Below, in pieces: positions 46,051 through 55,283 of a DNA stretch of 64,000 bases. Origin of the DNA: Betaproteobacteria bacterium (GTDB lineage: Bacteria; Pseudomonadota; Gammaproteobacteria; Burkholderiales; Rhodocyclaceae). Numbering within the stretch: the first letter of the stretch is position 1; each line of letters begins with the position of its first letter. The translations under genes were made by a program, and so were the position numbers. Under the pieces are notes generated by a model that was not told the DNA's origin, did not search any database, and saw only the letters and a program-made list of their open reading frames with translations. The DNA is taken from assembly GCA_016705475.1 (NCBI GenBank), contig JADIYD010000014.1, positions 434,001 through 498,000 of the forward strand, in the 5' to 3' direction.

Positions 46051-46636
46051 CGGCAGCCTTTCCCGCGCCACGCCAGCCCACTCGCGCCAAGGTTTCGATC
46101 AAGGTGGTGCGCTTGACGCTGAAATTACGGCACACCGCTGCCTTAGACATGCCGCCATCGAGCGCGGCGACGATAGCATCCAGCTTCTCGCCGACGATGG
46201 CGGGTGGGCGTCCGCCGATCCGGCCACGTTTGCGGGCGGCGGTTAGTCCCGCGACGACGCGCTCCTGGATCAAGGCGCGCTCGTATTGTGCGAGGGCGCC
46301 GAACACCTGAAACAGGAACTCGCCCGATGGCGTCGTGGTGTCCAGGTTCTCCGTCAGCGAGCGGAACGCAACCTTATTATCCTTGAGCGAGGTCACGATA
46401 CCGAGCAGATGCGACAGCGAGCGGCCGAGCCGGTCGAGCTTCCAAACTACCAGCACATCGCCGGATCGGACGAATTCGAGGGCCCGAGCCAAGCCTGCGC
46501 GGTCATCCTTTGCGCCAGAGGCTCGATCCTCGAACAGGTGCCGAGCATCGACGCCAGCGGCGAGCAGCGCATCACGTTGCAAGTCCGTGCTTTGGCGGTC
46601 GGAATCCGACGACACGCGCATGTAACCAACCAACAT
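46034..46636 (-). CDS. tnpR: Serine resolvase TnpR
   Basis: 200 residues from the ATG at 46636; a longer in-frame extension to 46777 would run through the presumed res site. The catalytic Ser is in GYMRVSSDSDRQ. Also visible are FEDRASGAKDDRAG, VWKLDRLGRS and a C-terminal helix-turn-helix (GGRPPAIVGEKLDAIVAAL, KAAVCRNFSVKRTTL). It resolves cointegrates. It overlaps tnpA by 17 bases. Confidence 0.9.
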   Translation of the reverse strand: MLVGYMRVSSDSDRQSTDLQRDALLAAGVDARHLFEDRASGAKDDRAGLARALEFVRSGDVLVVWKLDRLGRSLSHLLGIVTSLKDNKVAFRSLTENLDTTTPSGEFLFQVFGALAQYERALIQERVVAGLTAARKRGRIGGRPPAIVGEKLDAIVAALDGGMSKAAVCRNFSVKRTTLIETLARVGWRGAGKAADEQQE

Positions 46637-46745
46637 AGGCGGATAACCATCAAAAATAGGTTTCCGTATGGTAGTGCATGGCGACATGGTTTTCCGCACA
46701 ATTTTGAGGCCATTCAGCGGGAGGTGCACACGACTGTTGAGGGTG

Positions 46746-46771
46746 TGTCGTAAAACAAGTGTTTTACGACA
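46746..46771. repeat. Perfect 11-bp inverted repeat in the resolvase/antitoxin spacer
   Basis: TGTCGTAAAAC, 4 bases, GTTTTACGACA, between tnpR and the divergent fitA. Resolution sites of Tn3 elements carry such inverted resolvase-binding sites, so this is probably one subsite of res. Confidence 0.6.
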
Positions 46772-46784
46772 CCACAAATGCGCC

Positions 46785-46829
46785 TTGCGTTAATGCAGTC
46801 GTTGTCGAATAATGATTGCATCGAATGCA
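46785..46829 (+). promoter_or_regulatory. Putative fitAB promoter and operator
   Basis: TTGCGT (46785-46790) and AATAAT (46808-46813) are 17 bases apart. Just downstream TGCAT-cga-ATGCA (46817-46829) is a perfect palindrome at the expected start of transcription, a likely site for FitA repression. Confidence 0.5.
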
Positions 46830-46847
46830 TTATTGCGAGGTGATTCT

Positions 46848-47102
46848 ATGGCGATGCTGACAGTACGCAATTTGCCCGACGACGTGCACCGCGCATTACG
46901 GGTGCGGGCCGCACTACATGGGCATAGCACCGAAGCTGAGGTGCGGGAGATTCTGGCGGTAGCGGTCAAGCCAGAGTCACGTGTTCGCATGGGTGAAGCC
47001 CTCGCAGCACTGGGTCGTACAATCAGTCTGACAAACGAGGATTTCGAGGTATTCGACCAAGTGAGAGACAAGACGCCGGCCAAGCCGCTGGGGTTTGAAT
47101 GA
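46848..47102 (+). CDS. FitA/VapB-like antitoxin
   Basis: 84 residues from the ATG at 46848 with GAGGTGA upstream. The N-terminal ribbon-helix-helix (MAMLTVRNLPDDVHRALRVR, HSTEAEVREIL) is of the FitA type, which binds DNA as a dimer. The C-terminal tail (FEVFDQVRDK) should enter the PIN-domain toxin active site. The stop overlaps the toxin start by 4 bases. Confidence 0.85.
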   Translation: MAMLTVRNLPDDVHRALRVRAALHGHSTEAEVREILAVAVKPESRVRMGEALAALGRTISLTNEDFEVFDQVRDKTPAKPLGFE

Positions 47103-47515
47103 TCGTCCTCGATACCAACGTTGTTTCCGAAGCGATGAAGCCCGAGCCGCACCCGGCCGTGCGAGCATGGTTGAACGATCAAGCCGCCGAAACACTGTAC
47201 CTGACTAGCGTAACACTGGCCGAGCTGCTGTTTGGCATCGGTGCGCTTCCAGCCGGTAAACGCAAGGACATGCTGGCACAAACCCTTGACGGTCTGATGG
47301 GGCTGTTCAGGGATCGGGTATTACCATTCGATACCGATGCAGCACGACGCTTTGCCGAGTTAGCTGTGACAGCCAAGAACGGTGGGCGAGGATTCCCAAC
47401 GCCTGATGGCTATATCGCCGCGATTGCGGCTTCGCGAGGGTTCATCGTGGCGTCACGTGACACAGCACCTTATGAAGCTGCCACCGTGGCCGTCATCAAT
47501 CCGTGGAAAGTATAA
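47099..47515 (+). CDS. FitB/VapC-like PIN-domain toxin
   Basis: 138 residues. Acidic PIN residues are visible: Asp5 in MIVLDTNVVSE, Glu in VTLAELLFG, Asp in PTPDGYIAAIA and Asp in VASRDTAPYE. Such toxins are Mg-dependent ribonucleases that usually cut tRNA or rRNA. The ATGA overlap with the antitoxin indicates translational coupling. The pair belongs to the Tn3 element and may stabilise it. Confidence 0.88.
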   Translation: MIVLDTNVVSEAMKPEPHPAVRAWLNDQAAETLYLTSVTLAELLFGIGALPAGKRKDMLAQTLDGLMGLFRDRVLPFDTDAARRFAELAVTAKNGGRGFPTPDGYIAAIAASRGFIVASRDTAPYEAATVAVINPWKV

Positions 47516-47762
47516 GAGCATCGGAAATGCTGCAATGCAATAGATACCCAGGGTTGGATGCCAATGAGATTATTCGTCTAACTTCGGCAATCGGCTGGAT
47601 GCGGTCCTTTGACGCAGATTTATCGAATGGCAGCTACCAAATGCATTGAAGTCGTTCATTTACGGAGATCGAGTAACTGCCTCCTCAGCTAGTAGTACTC
47701 CTGGGCGCTGGCGTAGTGGTCGGGCATCGGGGTCACTGCTTGGCCACAAGAGCCGCTCCTTC

Positions 47763-50700
47763 CTATGGCAACCTAGGCCAAGGAGCGCCGGTTGCGATAT
47801 CGGGGTGGCGTGGTTCACCCGAAGCCACGCCATGCATGTCTCGCAGTTCGTCGATGTGAACGAGGCATGCCAGCGCAAGGCTGGACTCGTTCCCGGTCGC
47901 AGTCCGGGATAGGTCGAACAGGCGCTTTCGTAGCGAAGGTACGGGGGTGCTGATTTGTTCGTAGGCACCAACCCAGTCTGACAACGGTCGTTTTTCGACG
48001 ACAAGATTTTCGATTGCCGAGGCGAGGGTGTCGCTGAATGCTCGTCCAGTGGCTCCGTGGCTGCCGATAAGGAGCATGATGCCGGCATCGTCAGGAGTTT
48101 CCGCTATCGCGTGTTCCAGGATCGCCATCGCCGGCGGCGCGACGCCGGATGCCACCCGCGCATACACATCGGTACGAAACTCGGGATAGGACTGCAGGCC
48201 GGCCCCGACTCTCCGACCGAAGGTCCAAATATCCGGCTGGCCTCCCTCAGCCTTCGCTTCGCCCTCACAGATCAGATCGAGAAGTATGCTCAGCGATGAC
48301 AGCGTACCCCGCTTCTCCAAAGCGGCAAACCAGTCATGGTTAGACAGAAATCGCGCGTCCGCGCGCGCAAGGCCCATCAGGACGTGCTCGGCCGTGTCGG
48401 ACGGGGCAAAACTCAAAGCCGACAACAACGGACGAAGGCGCCACGGCAGGCGTATGTGCGGGTGCAGGCGCGCGAGCACTTCCAGTGTCGCCTCCGGCCG
48501 GCTGGTGAACGGCAGCAGAAGTAGCCAACGATCGATTTGGCCCTGATTCTCCTCCAGCAGCCAGAGCTTCGTCTTCGCGTCTTCGAGCAGTGCGTCGATG
48601 CTTTCAACTATCCACTGTGCTTCAACCAGTTCGCCTGCGCTTATGAGCGCTGTGAACAACCGGAGCTTCGTGCCGTATGGCTGCGGTAGTCGCAGCAACT
48701 GATCGATGATGGCGCGCTTGTCGCCATAGGGCATGCCCAAGCCGATAGCTGCGAGCTGCAGAGCGTGAACCTCTGCCTCGTTCCCTTGATTGTTCCGCAG
48801 GAGGTTGTCCACGGCATCAAAGATTGCCTCTGCGATCGAAGAAGTCGCTGGGGCCGAAGAACCCTGCCTCTCAGCTCGTCGCGCCCGCACATTTGAGAAC
48901 TCCGGCGGCCCTCCAAAAGGCGTGTCGTTCGTCATTCCCAGTTGTTGCTGCCCAATCGTACTTAGTGCCTCCGCGGCGTCTATCCCGAACCCGCCATGGC
49001 CGGCGTTCATGAGATAGGACTGTAGTGTCGAGATCGCCTGATCGTCACCGATCGCGACAAATGCGCGCGCATACTGCAATGTCCAGGAGTGAAAGGCTTC
49101 CGACGCGCTATCATGCGTGCCGCGTGCCCGGGCCGCGACGCTCTCTTCACGCTGTTGGCGCCATTGCTTCAGATCGCGGGCCAGCATGCGCGATAGCTGC
49201 TCCGCCAGTTCTGGGGCGGCCAGCCTTTCGATGACGCGCGCAACTTCGCCGAGGACGCGCCGCGGCGATTTTTCGTCGGCGAGCAATACGTCGACCCACA
49301 TTCGGACAACCGCGATCATTGCATCGCGGGAGGCATCACTGAGATCCAGGCGGCCACGATGCCCGCTTTCTCCGTGCTGCGCGATGAGATCAGCCAGATG
49401 TCCGATGCTCGTTGGATCTGAAGTGGATGCGCGTGGCAGTACAGCCGCCATGAAGGACTCCACCGGTGTCAATGCGATCAGGCCTTGGACGCGATGGTAT
49501 TCATCGTAGGTAATTGCTGGCGGCGACAGTTTGCACTGTTCCCGCATGCCAGGTAGTACGTCGATAAGCTTGCCCGTCGTGTTGGGGCCGAGAAGCCCCG
49601 CCGCGGCGTTTGAGAGTTGCCGGTCAATGCCAGCCGTCAGCGCCAGTTCGGCAATAGGCCCGTCGTCAAAAACGAAACCGGTCCCTCGAAGTAGCTCCTC
49701 AGTGCGGAAGGGGAACGGCAGTCGCCGTTCAAGCCGGCCGAGAAGCGCTTGCCTGACTTCCTCAGGGTAGAGTCGGCTTGCCTCGTCGATAGCACCCCCG
49801 GCGCGTTCCTCCTTGTCGCTGAAGTCGCCCGTCTCGATCAAGGGCCTGATTGCCGCGGCCACGGCCTGCCGATCGTCATTCCGGCGTAGCAGCGCGCGCA
49901 GCTTTTGTGCGGCGCTTTGCTCATGCTGTATCAGCTGATCCAGTTCCTGACGCATGCGCTCCGCCAGCACGGGCGCCAATGACTCTTCCGCGTAGCCTTT
50001 ACGCGAGAGCGCCTGCCAGACTTCGCGCGGCGCCGCGTTCAGAAGACGCTGCATCTGTTGGTTCGCGCGCCTGAAGTGAAGGGATTCAGCAACGCTGGTC
50101 TTCACATTGGCATCGCCGTCCGACAAGGCGATGCTAGTGGCGGTCTCGATTCCTTCGACACCACCGTACATTACAAGCTCGGACAGCAGGTGCGACCGAT
50201 GTTTGGGTGGCAACTGGGAAATTCGGCCCGCGATGTCGTTCCCCAACACCGAAGGTCGGAAGCGGCCGCCGGCGCGCATCGCCTTTAGGTACAACTGATC
50301 GTCGGGGTTCGCGATGAATGACCAAAGAATTTCCGCGAACTCGGCGCGGCCAGTCTTTATCATGAACCGCACCGCACGGTCGATTTCCTTCGGCGTGTGC
50401 CAGCGACCGGCAAATTCGACGACACGATCATTGATGACACTCCACAACGCGTCCGAGCCTCGATAGATCGCCTCAGCCGCAAGCATAGGGTCAATGGTGA
50501 GCGCTTCAAGAATGAGGGTCACGGCGCCCGCGACGCCATCAGCGTCGCCACGTGAGGCTCGCTCGCATGCGAACAGTATGGCTTCTTCCCACGCATGCTC
50601 GTTGAGGACAATGGTTCGCAGGCGCTGCAGGGCGTCCACATCGCCAGCTGCAGCGGACCGCATTAGTGCTTCGACCTCCTGCGAGGCGAACCACTCTTGA

Positions 50701-52169
50701 AACTGCTGATGCTGAAACTCTACGCCGCTCGCGGTGCGGACCAGCAGGTGGTGGCTGACAAGAGCTGCGAGGACGGCGTCTGGCTGAGGCGCCGCCATCT
50801 GGCCTTCGCGAACCAGGCGGCCTGCTACATCGCTTATCAAGGTCCTGGCACGACGCTCCGACACGGTGACGCTGTCCGCCATGGTCGCATCGATAGCCAT
50901 CGCCGACAGCATCTCTCCATGAAACCCAGAGGCGGCGGTTCTCAAAACCTCGTGCGCGTCGGCGTTGCGGTCAATTTCGGCGACGAAGAGGCGCAGTACT
51001 TCCTCTTTCGTCGTTGGCAGGTTTGCGCCGGGCGTGTCCGAAAGGAGCTTGGTTAGATACAGCGGAATTGCGACAAGATCGCGCAGGCCGCGCGTTCGCC
51101 AGGCTTGATCGAGCAACCCTTCTCCTGCATCGCCGCGGTAGGCGCGCGCGATAGCCAACTGTTGTGCTTCCGACAGCGGTTCAATCTCGACCACTGGGCC
51201 TGAGATCGGCACATCCAGTGCCTGAACGCGCGTGGTCATCACGATGCCGAGACCTGGGAAGTCACGCTGCATGCCTTGGATTTCAGAACGTAGTCGCTTT
51301 CGCGACGACGTATCCAGCTCGTTCCAGCCATCCATGCAGAGGACCAAGCGACCTGCGCCAGCGAGAAGCTTCAGATGCTCTTCGCGTTCCCCGGCAAACG
51401 CGGTACGCCGAACAATCGACTGCAGCAGCGTTTGACTCTGTGCCGACCATTCGCTCAGCGGGATGAACGCCGCGATAAAGGAATCGTTTATCGTGATGCT
51501 GCGGACGACTTGCAGAAGTGTTGTCGTCTTCCCCGTGCCAGGTTGGGCGACGAGAACGATCTCGTTGAACGTTCCGATCGCGGCGGCAAGTCCCGCGGCT
51601 TCAAACGACGTGACGCGCTCGCTTTCGATCAGCCGCAATCCAAGTGAGATCGCGTTAACGGGAGACTTGAGAGCCGTGACAAACGCATCGAGGTCCCGCG
51701 CGGCGGCGGCCCGCAGCCTTGCCGTTACCGACTCGACGCTATCCTGCGGTGCGAGGCCGAGCCGTTTTGCCAGCTCGATTGCCACGGGCTGCGCCGCGCC
51801 TGCATCCGGTGCCTGCAGTGTGAGGATCGCGAACGCCGATCTTTCCTCTGCCTGCTTCTTCCAGGCCTTCAGCTTGTCGACTGTGAACTGAACATGATCG
51901 TCGTCGATCTGCTTAGCGTGCGCCGAACATAGCCAAATGCCATTCGATGCGTGTCGCCGTTCTTCGGCCGACTGCAGCGGGTCATAGCGTGGGCCGCCTG
52001 GCGCCGCTCCCTTAATGTGCGCGGCAACGCCAACGATAACGACCTTGGCGTCGTCGCCAAGCGCCGCACCGGCGGTCAGACGCCGGCAGTCGGGATTAGA
52101 GCAAGCGTAGCCTGCACGGCCCGCGAGCGTGCGCTTCGTCGCTAGAGAAAAGTCATCGCGTGCCGCCAC
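47763..52169 (-). CDS. HNH-like nuclease domain fused to a STAND (NACHT-like) NTPase
   Basis: 1468 residues from a GTG. Residues 1-110 form a compact HNH-like domain: Cys23/Cys28 (CSNPDC), VAAHI with His51, and SNGIWLCSAHAKQID with Asn76, Cys81 and His84. An NTPase follows, with Walker A VAQPGTGKTTTLLQ at ~207-220, Walker B RLVLCMDGWNEL at 274-285 and sensor-like GIVMTTRV at ~308. From ~500 to the end it is almost entirely alpha-helical with repeat-like units, the usual sensor region. Such nuclease-STAND-repeat proteins (Avs, bNACHT) act in phage defence by oligomerising on a phage protein and degrading nucleic acid. It stands alone between a Tn3 element and a recombinase locus. The defence role is inferred. 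Confidence 0.8.
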   Translation of the reverse strand: MAARDDFSLATKRTLAGRAGYACSNPDCRRLTAGAALGDDAKVVIVGVAAHIKGAAPGGPRYDPLQSAEERRHASNGIWLCSAHAKQIDDDHVQFTVDKLKAWKKQAEERSAFAILTLQAPDAGAAQPVAIELAKRLGLAPQDSVESVTARLRAAAARDLDAFVTALKSPVNAISLGLRLIESERVTSFEAAGLAAAIGTFNEIVLVAQPGTGKTTTLLQVVRSITINDSFIAAFIPLSEWSAQSQTLLQSIVRRTAFAGEREEHLKLLAGAGRLVLCMDGWNELDTSSRKRLRSEIQGMQRDFPGLGIVMTTRVQALDVPISGPVVEIEPLSEAQQLAIARAYRGDAGEGLLDQAWRTRGLRDLVAIPLYLTKLLSDTPGANLPTTKEEVLRLFVAEIDRNADAHEVLRTAASGFHGEMLSAMAIDATMADSVTVSERRARTLISDVAGRLVREGQMAAPQPDAVLAALVSHHLLVRTASGVEFQHQQFQEWFASQEVEALMRSAAAGDVDALQRLRTIVLNEHAWEEAILFACERASRGDADGVAGAVTLILEALTIDPMLAAEAIYRGSDALWSVINDRVVEFAGRWHTPKEIDRAVRFMIKTGRAEFAEILWSFIANPDDQLYLKAMRAGGRFRPSVLGNDIAGRISQLPPKHRSHLLSELVMYGGVEGIETATSIALSDGDANVKTSVAESLHFRRANQQMQRLLNAAPREVWQALSRKGYAEESLAPVLAERMRQELDQLIQHEQSAAQKLRALLRRNDDRQAVAAAIRPLIETGDFSDKEERAGGAIDEASRLYPEEVRQALLGRLERRLPFPFRTEELLRGTGFVFDDGPIAELALTAGIDRQLSNAAAGLLGPNTTGKLIDVLPGMREQCKLSPPAITYDEYHRVQGLIALTPVESFMAAVLPRASTSDPTSIGHLADLIAQHGESGHRGRLDLSDASRDAMIAVVRMWVDVLLADEKSPRRVLGEVARVIERLAAPELAEQLSRMLARDLKQWRQQREESVAARARGTHDSASEAFHSWTLQYARAFVAIGDDQAISTLQSYLMNAGHGGFGIDAAEALSTIGQQQLGMTNDTPFGGPPEFSNVRARRAERQGSSAPATSSIAEAIFDAVDNLLRNNQGNEAEVHALQLAAIGLGMPYGDKRAIIDQLLRLPQPYGTKLRLFTALISAGELVEAQWIVESIDALLEDAKTKLWLLEENQGQIDRWLLLLPFTSRPEATLEVLARLHPHIRLPWRLRPLLSALSFAPSDTAEHVLMGLARADARFLSNHDWFAALEKRGTLSSLSILLDLICEGEAKAEGGQPDIWTFGRRVGAGLQSYPEFRTDVYARVASGVAPPAMAILEHAIAETPDDAGIMLLIGSHGATGRAFSDTLASAIENLVVEKRPLSDWVGAYEQISTPVPSLRKRLFDLSRTATGNESSLALACLVHIDELRDMHGVASGEPRHPDIATGAPWPRLP

Positions 52170-52405
52170 AATTTCGCCGTTGCTTGCATTCGTTTATCAC
52201 CCCCGAATTTTGGCCAGAGGAACCGACTTCATCCGTCCGAGGGGATTAGTGCTGCTCATTCTCAGGTAGAAGTCGCAAAGTGTAGCAAGCCTGCTCGACG
52301 ACAAAATATCAGAAGTATCCTTCCAAGCCACGCCTGCCTGCGTGTACCACGTCAAGCGGTTCCGTGTTCTCGGCTCCCATCACGCTTCTTCCACACACTA
52401 CTATC

Positions 52406-52840
52406 CTATCGAATTGCCCGTACAACGTGGCAAGCGATCACTTGGGGCGCAGTTCGTCGGACCCGATCGCGTGCCCCCCCGTCTTCGGTAAAGGACTGCA
52501 TATCCCAGAAGAGCCGCCAGTGAGTGTGCACAAATGAAAGACAGAAATCGCCGCATAGCAGTCGTCCAGAGCAGGGTCGCTCAATGACTGCAACGGCCGA
52601 GTTGCACTCATTGGGGATCCGGCACGTTTCAGACTGGAGCGGCCCTTCGGATGTCAGGTCTCGAGAATACTCGGCAGGCAGGCCTTGGGCGCGAGCGAAG
52701 TCGGCCAGTTGCTCCCACACCCGCTTGTAGCGGTTTACGGTACGGATGGTGTAGCTGCGCACCAGCAGTTCGTGCGTAGCGGCCTGACACAGCGGCTCCA
52801 GCGCCAGCGCGCCGGAACCATCAGAGTTGAGCGAATTCAT
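52406..52840 (-). pseudogene. Tyrosine recombinase, N-terminal fragment only
   Basis: From the ATG at 52840 (AGGAG upstream) the first ~70 codons form a core-binding (SAM-like) domain: CQAATHELLVRSYTIRTVNR, YKRVWEQLADFARAQGL. After about codon 75 the frame continues into sequence with no recombinase features, and all catalytic residues are missing. It lies directly downstream of the intact integrase on the same strand, suggesting a two-recombinase module whose second gene was lost by deletion. Confidence 0.6.
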
Positions 52841-52898
52841 GATCGTCTCCTGGTTGACGGCGGCCACAGCGGCCACCGAGGGGACGATCTTGGAAGCG

Positions 52899-54086
52899 TT
52901 ATGCGGAGACGGGGTCATCGGGCTCCCCGGAAGGCGGGGCTTTGCGGGCTTTGCTGCGCATAACCGCGGACTGACCTAAATAGGCGTCTGCGGCCCTTGC
53001 GCGCGCATGCCCCGCCAACTTTGACACCGCCATCCGCGCCGCCCGATCCCGTTCCGGGGAGACCGGCCCGCCCCCTCGGACCGGCGACGGCACGCCAGCG
53101 ACATCTTCATAGGCATCATTCAACACCTCGTGGCGCAGGCCGTGACCTGTCGCGCCCCGCTTGCGCAGGGTGATGCCGAATTTCTCCAGGACGTAGTCCA
53201 GCCGCCGCAGGTTACGCTTCAAGTCCCGACGCGGATCGCCCATGTGGGCGTCGCGACCGTCGACCACGCCTTGGGCAAACTCCAGCGCTGCCAGGTGGGC
53301 CGGGCTGTCCAGCGGAATCCAGCGCACCCGGCCGCCCTTGCCCTTGACCCATGCATACCGATCCGCCTGCAGCTGGTTCTCTGGCAGCCCGGTCTCGCTG
53401 AACGGCATGACATGCTGGAAGGGCCGGAACTGCACCGACTCTTTGCGCCGCAGCCCCAGGGCCGACATCAGCCGCAGCGATGCGCCGACACGGAGGTCGA
53501 ACTTGCACACCTCGGCGATCACCGCCTCCGCATCGATCCCTTGGGCGCTCCAGCTCTTGTCCCGCCGGGCGGACTCGTGGCGCTGGTAATCCTCCAGGCT
53601 CAGGCCGTAGTGGCCCGGCTTGCGCACGAAGCCGTGCTTGCCCATCCACATCGCCAGCCCCCGCAGGAAGCTCAGGTAGGTCTGGATCGTCGCTGGCGCC
53701 AAATGCGCCTGCTGCCAGACCTGCACCATGGCGTGGATGTGCTTTTGCCCGAGGTTGCGCGGGTCCGGCACCGTCTTGAAGCCCGCCTTCTGCTTCAGGT
53801 CGCAGAAGAAGCGCCGCAGAAACTGCGCGCGTTCCTGCCGCGTCTTGTGCGAGACGGTTTTCTCCAGCGCGGTGTGCTGGGAGTTGAAGAGTTTGATCAG
53901 GACCTCCAGCACCTGGAGCGGCACCTTGCCCGGCTGGTAGCGGGCGAGGATTTCCTGTGGGGTCTTGCCCGCCCAACTCTGGGGGCGAGCGGGTTGCTGC
54001 TGGCTGGAACGCCCGGGGCTGGCGGGTTCCTGCTGCCGGCGGCGAGATGTGCGGTGAACGGTGTTGCTGGGGATTGCATCCGACAT
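52899..54086 (-). CDS. Tyrosine recombinase (integrase)
   Basis: 395 residues from the ATG at 54086, which has AGGAG 7 bases upstream; the frame is open further upstream but not protein-like. The core-binding domain lies at ~60-165 (HIHAMVQVWQQAHLAPATIQ, TYLSFLRGLAMWMGKHGF). In the catalytic domain the first Arg is in LGLRRKES, the His-x-x-Arg is HGLRHE, the second His is LAGHAR and the nucleophile Tyr is in AADAYLG. All active-site residues are present. It likely integrates or rearranges the element to which the ParM-like and AbiE genes belong. Confidence 0.85.
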   Translation of the reverse strand: MSDAIPSNTVHRTSRRRQQEPASPGRSSQQQPARPQSWAGKTPQEILARYQPGKVPLQVLEVLIKLFNSQHTALEKTVSHKTRQERAQFLRRFFCDLKQKAGFKTVPDPRNLGQKHIHAMVQVWQQAHLAPATIQTYLSFLRGLAMWMGKHGFVRKPGHYGLSLEDYQRHESARRDKSWSAQGIDAEAVIAEVCKFDLRVGASLRLMSALGLRRKESVQFRPFQHVMPFSETGLPENQLQADRYAWVKGKGGRVRWIPLDSPAHLAALEFAQGVVDGRDAHMGDPRRDLKRNLRRLDYVLEKFGITLRKRGATGHGLRHEVLNDAYEDVAGVPSPVRGGGPVSPERDRAARMAVSKLAGHARARAADAYLGQSAVMRSKARKAPPSGEPDDPVSA

Positions 54087-55283
54087 GGTGACGCTCCTGG
54101 TTTGATGCCTGCCGCCCGAACGGCAAGCCAGTGTTGGCGATGAAAGTGGAATCCAGGGCAGTTCCCGGCGGGACGGATTCCGTCGCCCACGCCGGTCAGT
54201 GGTCAAGAACGTTGGCACCGCGCGCGACCACGGCGTCGCGGCACCTACCCAGGGGATTCGTCGGCCAGCGCGTCTGCGCTCGCCAACTCGGTCGGTCTTA
54301 AAAACGAAACGGGTTGATCCGGCCCATCCGTGCATTTCTGCAGCCATGGGGGTGGTGATGCCGGCCGGCCTCTGGGGCGTGGCTTGGGCATCGGCGGCGA
54401 GGTCAGGCCTCGCGCCATCTGGTGGATCGGTTCTGGAGTCGTAGCGCCATCCACTCGCATGGGTCCGCCCCTGACCGAAAGTCCAGGGCAGTGTCGAGGG
54501 TATGAGCGAAGGCGCGCGGGGAGCCCCAGGGGGGCAAACACAACCGCGCGCTGCGTAAAACGCGTGCTCAAAGGATGGCGGGAACAGGGGCACGGCATCG
54601 GGTGCCGGCCGGGTGCTCTGTTGTCCGTGGCGCGCTTCAGGGAGCGCCCAGCGAAGAGCGCTGGCCAAGCCTGGGACATGCACTACGAGAAAGACCTCGG
54701 GACCGCCGCCTCGAGGGCGACGGCATTGCCGGTTCGAGATCGGCGCTTCAAGGGCAGGTAACGACTGCGACGCCTTTTGCTCCGCGATGGAGCGGGGCCA
54801 GGAGGCCCTCGGGAAACCGTAGTTGACGCCAAGCGGGTAGGGCGGTCAAGCGGGCGGCTCGAAAGCGCGGCGATTTGCGGAGGATTGCGGGTGGCACTTG
54901 CGCGCCCGGGAGATTGCGGTAAGGCGCATTTATTGTCGCAAAGCTGCGGGCAACGAGGCGGCGGGCGGGCTTGACGGGGGAAATCTCTGCCTCTGGTCCT
55001 GAGCGGGGCACTCAGGGCGATGCTCGCGCGCGGACCGCTCCGGCGGCAACTGGCGCGCATGGGGTTGATGCCCGCCATTTGAATGAGAGCGTAGTGACAC
55101 ACACGCAGCCCCGCTGGGGATGACGCTTTCAGGTGATACCGAAATGTCGGTGCATCGCCGGTTCGCTGACAGCGGACCGGGCCTGATACCGAAATCGGGC
55201 TCATTGAAGGGGGATTCCGTGTGGCGGGATCAGATCGCCCTGTCGATGCTGATCGATCTCAACCCTACCTTGGAGTTTTTGTC
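54087..55283. other. 1.2 kb GC-rich non-coding region
   Basis: No reading frame here has a ribosome site plus protein-like content. The long frames on both strands are GC-rich artefacts. It separates the integrase (minus) from the ParM-like gene (plus), so it should contain both promoters, and possibly a centromere-like or transfer-origin site. Two copies of TGATACCGAAAT near its right end are annotated separately. Confidence 0.35.
55134..55199 (+). repeat. Direct repeat upstream of the ParM-like gene
   Basis: TGATACCGAAAT occurs at 55134-55145 and 55184-55195, 50 bases apart. In each copy it is followed by a TCGG/CGGG-type sequence, and the first copy can form ACCGA-n4-TCGGT. Possible binding sites for the partner protein of the actin-like gene. 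Confidence 0.4.

Larger units (their letters stand above)
42989..47515 (-). mobile_element. Second Tn3-family transposon with FitAB-like module
   Basis: Contains an intact tnpA, an overlapping tnpR, a palindrome-bearing intergenic region and a divergent toxin-antitoxin pair. It differs from the element at 11.1-15.6 kb in transposase clade, toxin type and gene polarity. The right terminal repeat was not identified, so the right limit is the end of fitB. Confidence 0.65.

Noticed and set aside
54245..55204. Several overlapping open frames in the 1.2 kb before the ParM-like gene
   Set aside because: All are Arg/Pro/Gly-rich GC artefacts on both strands without start signals.
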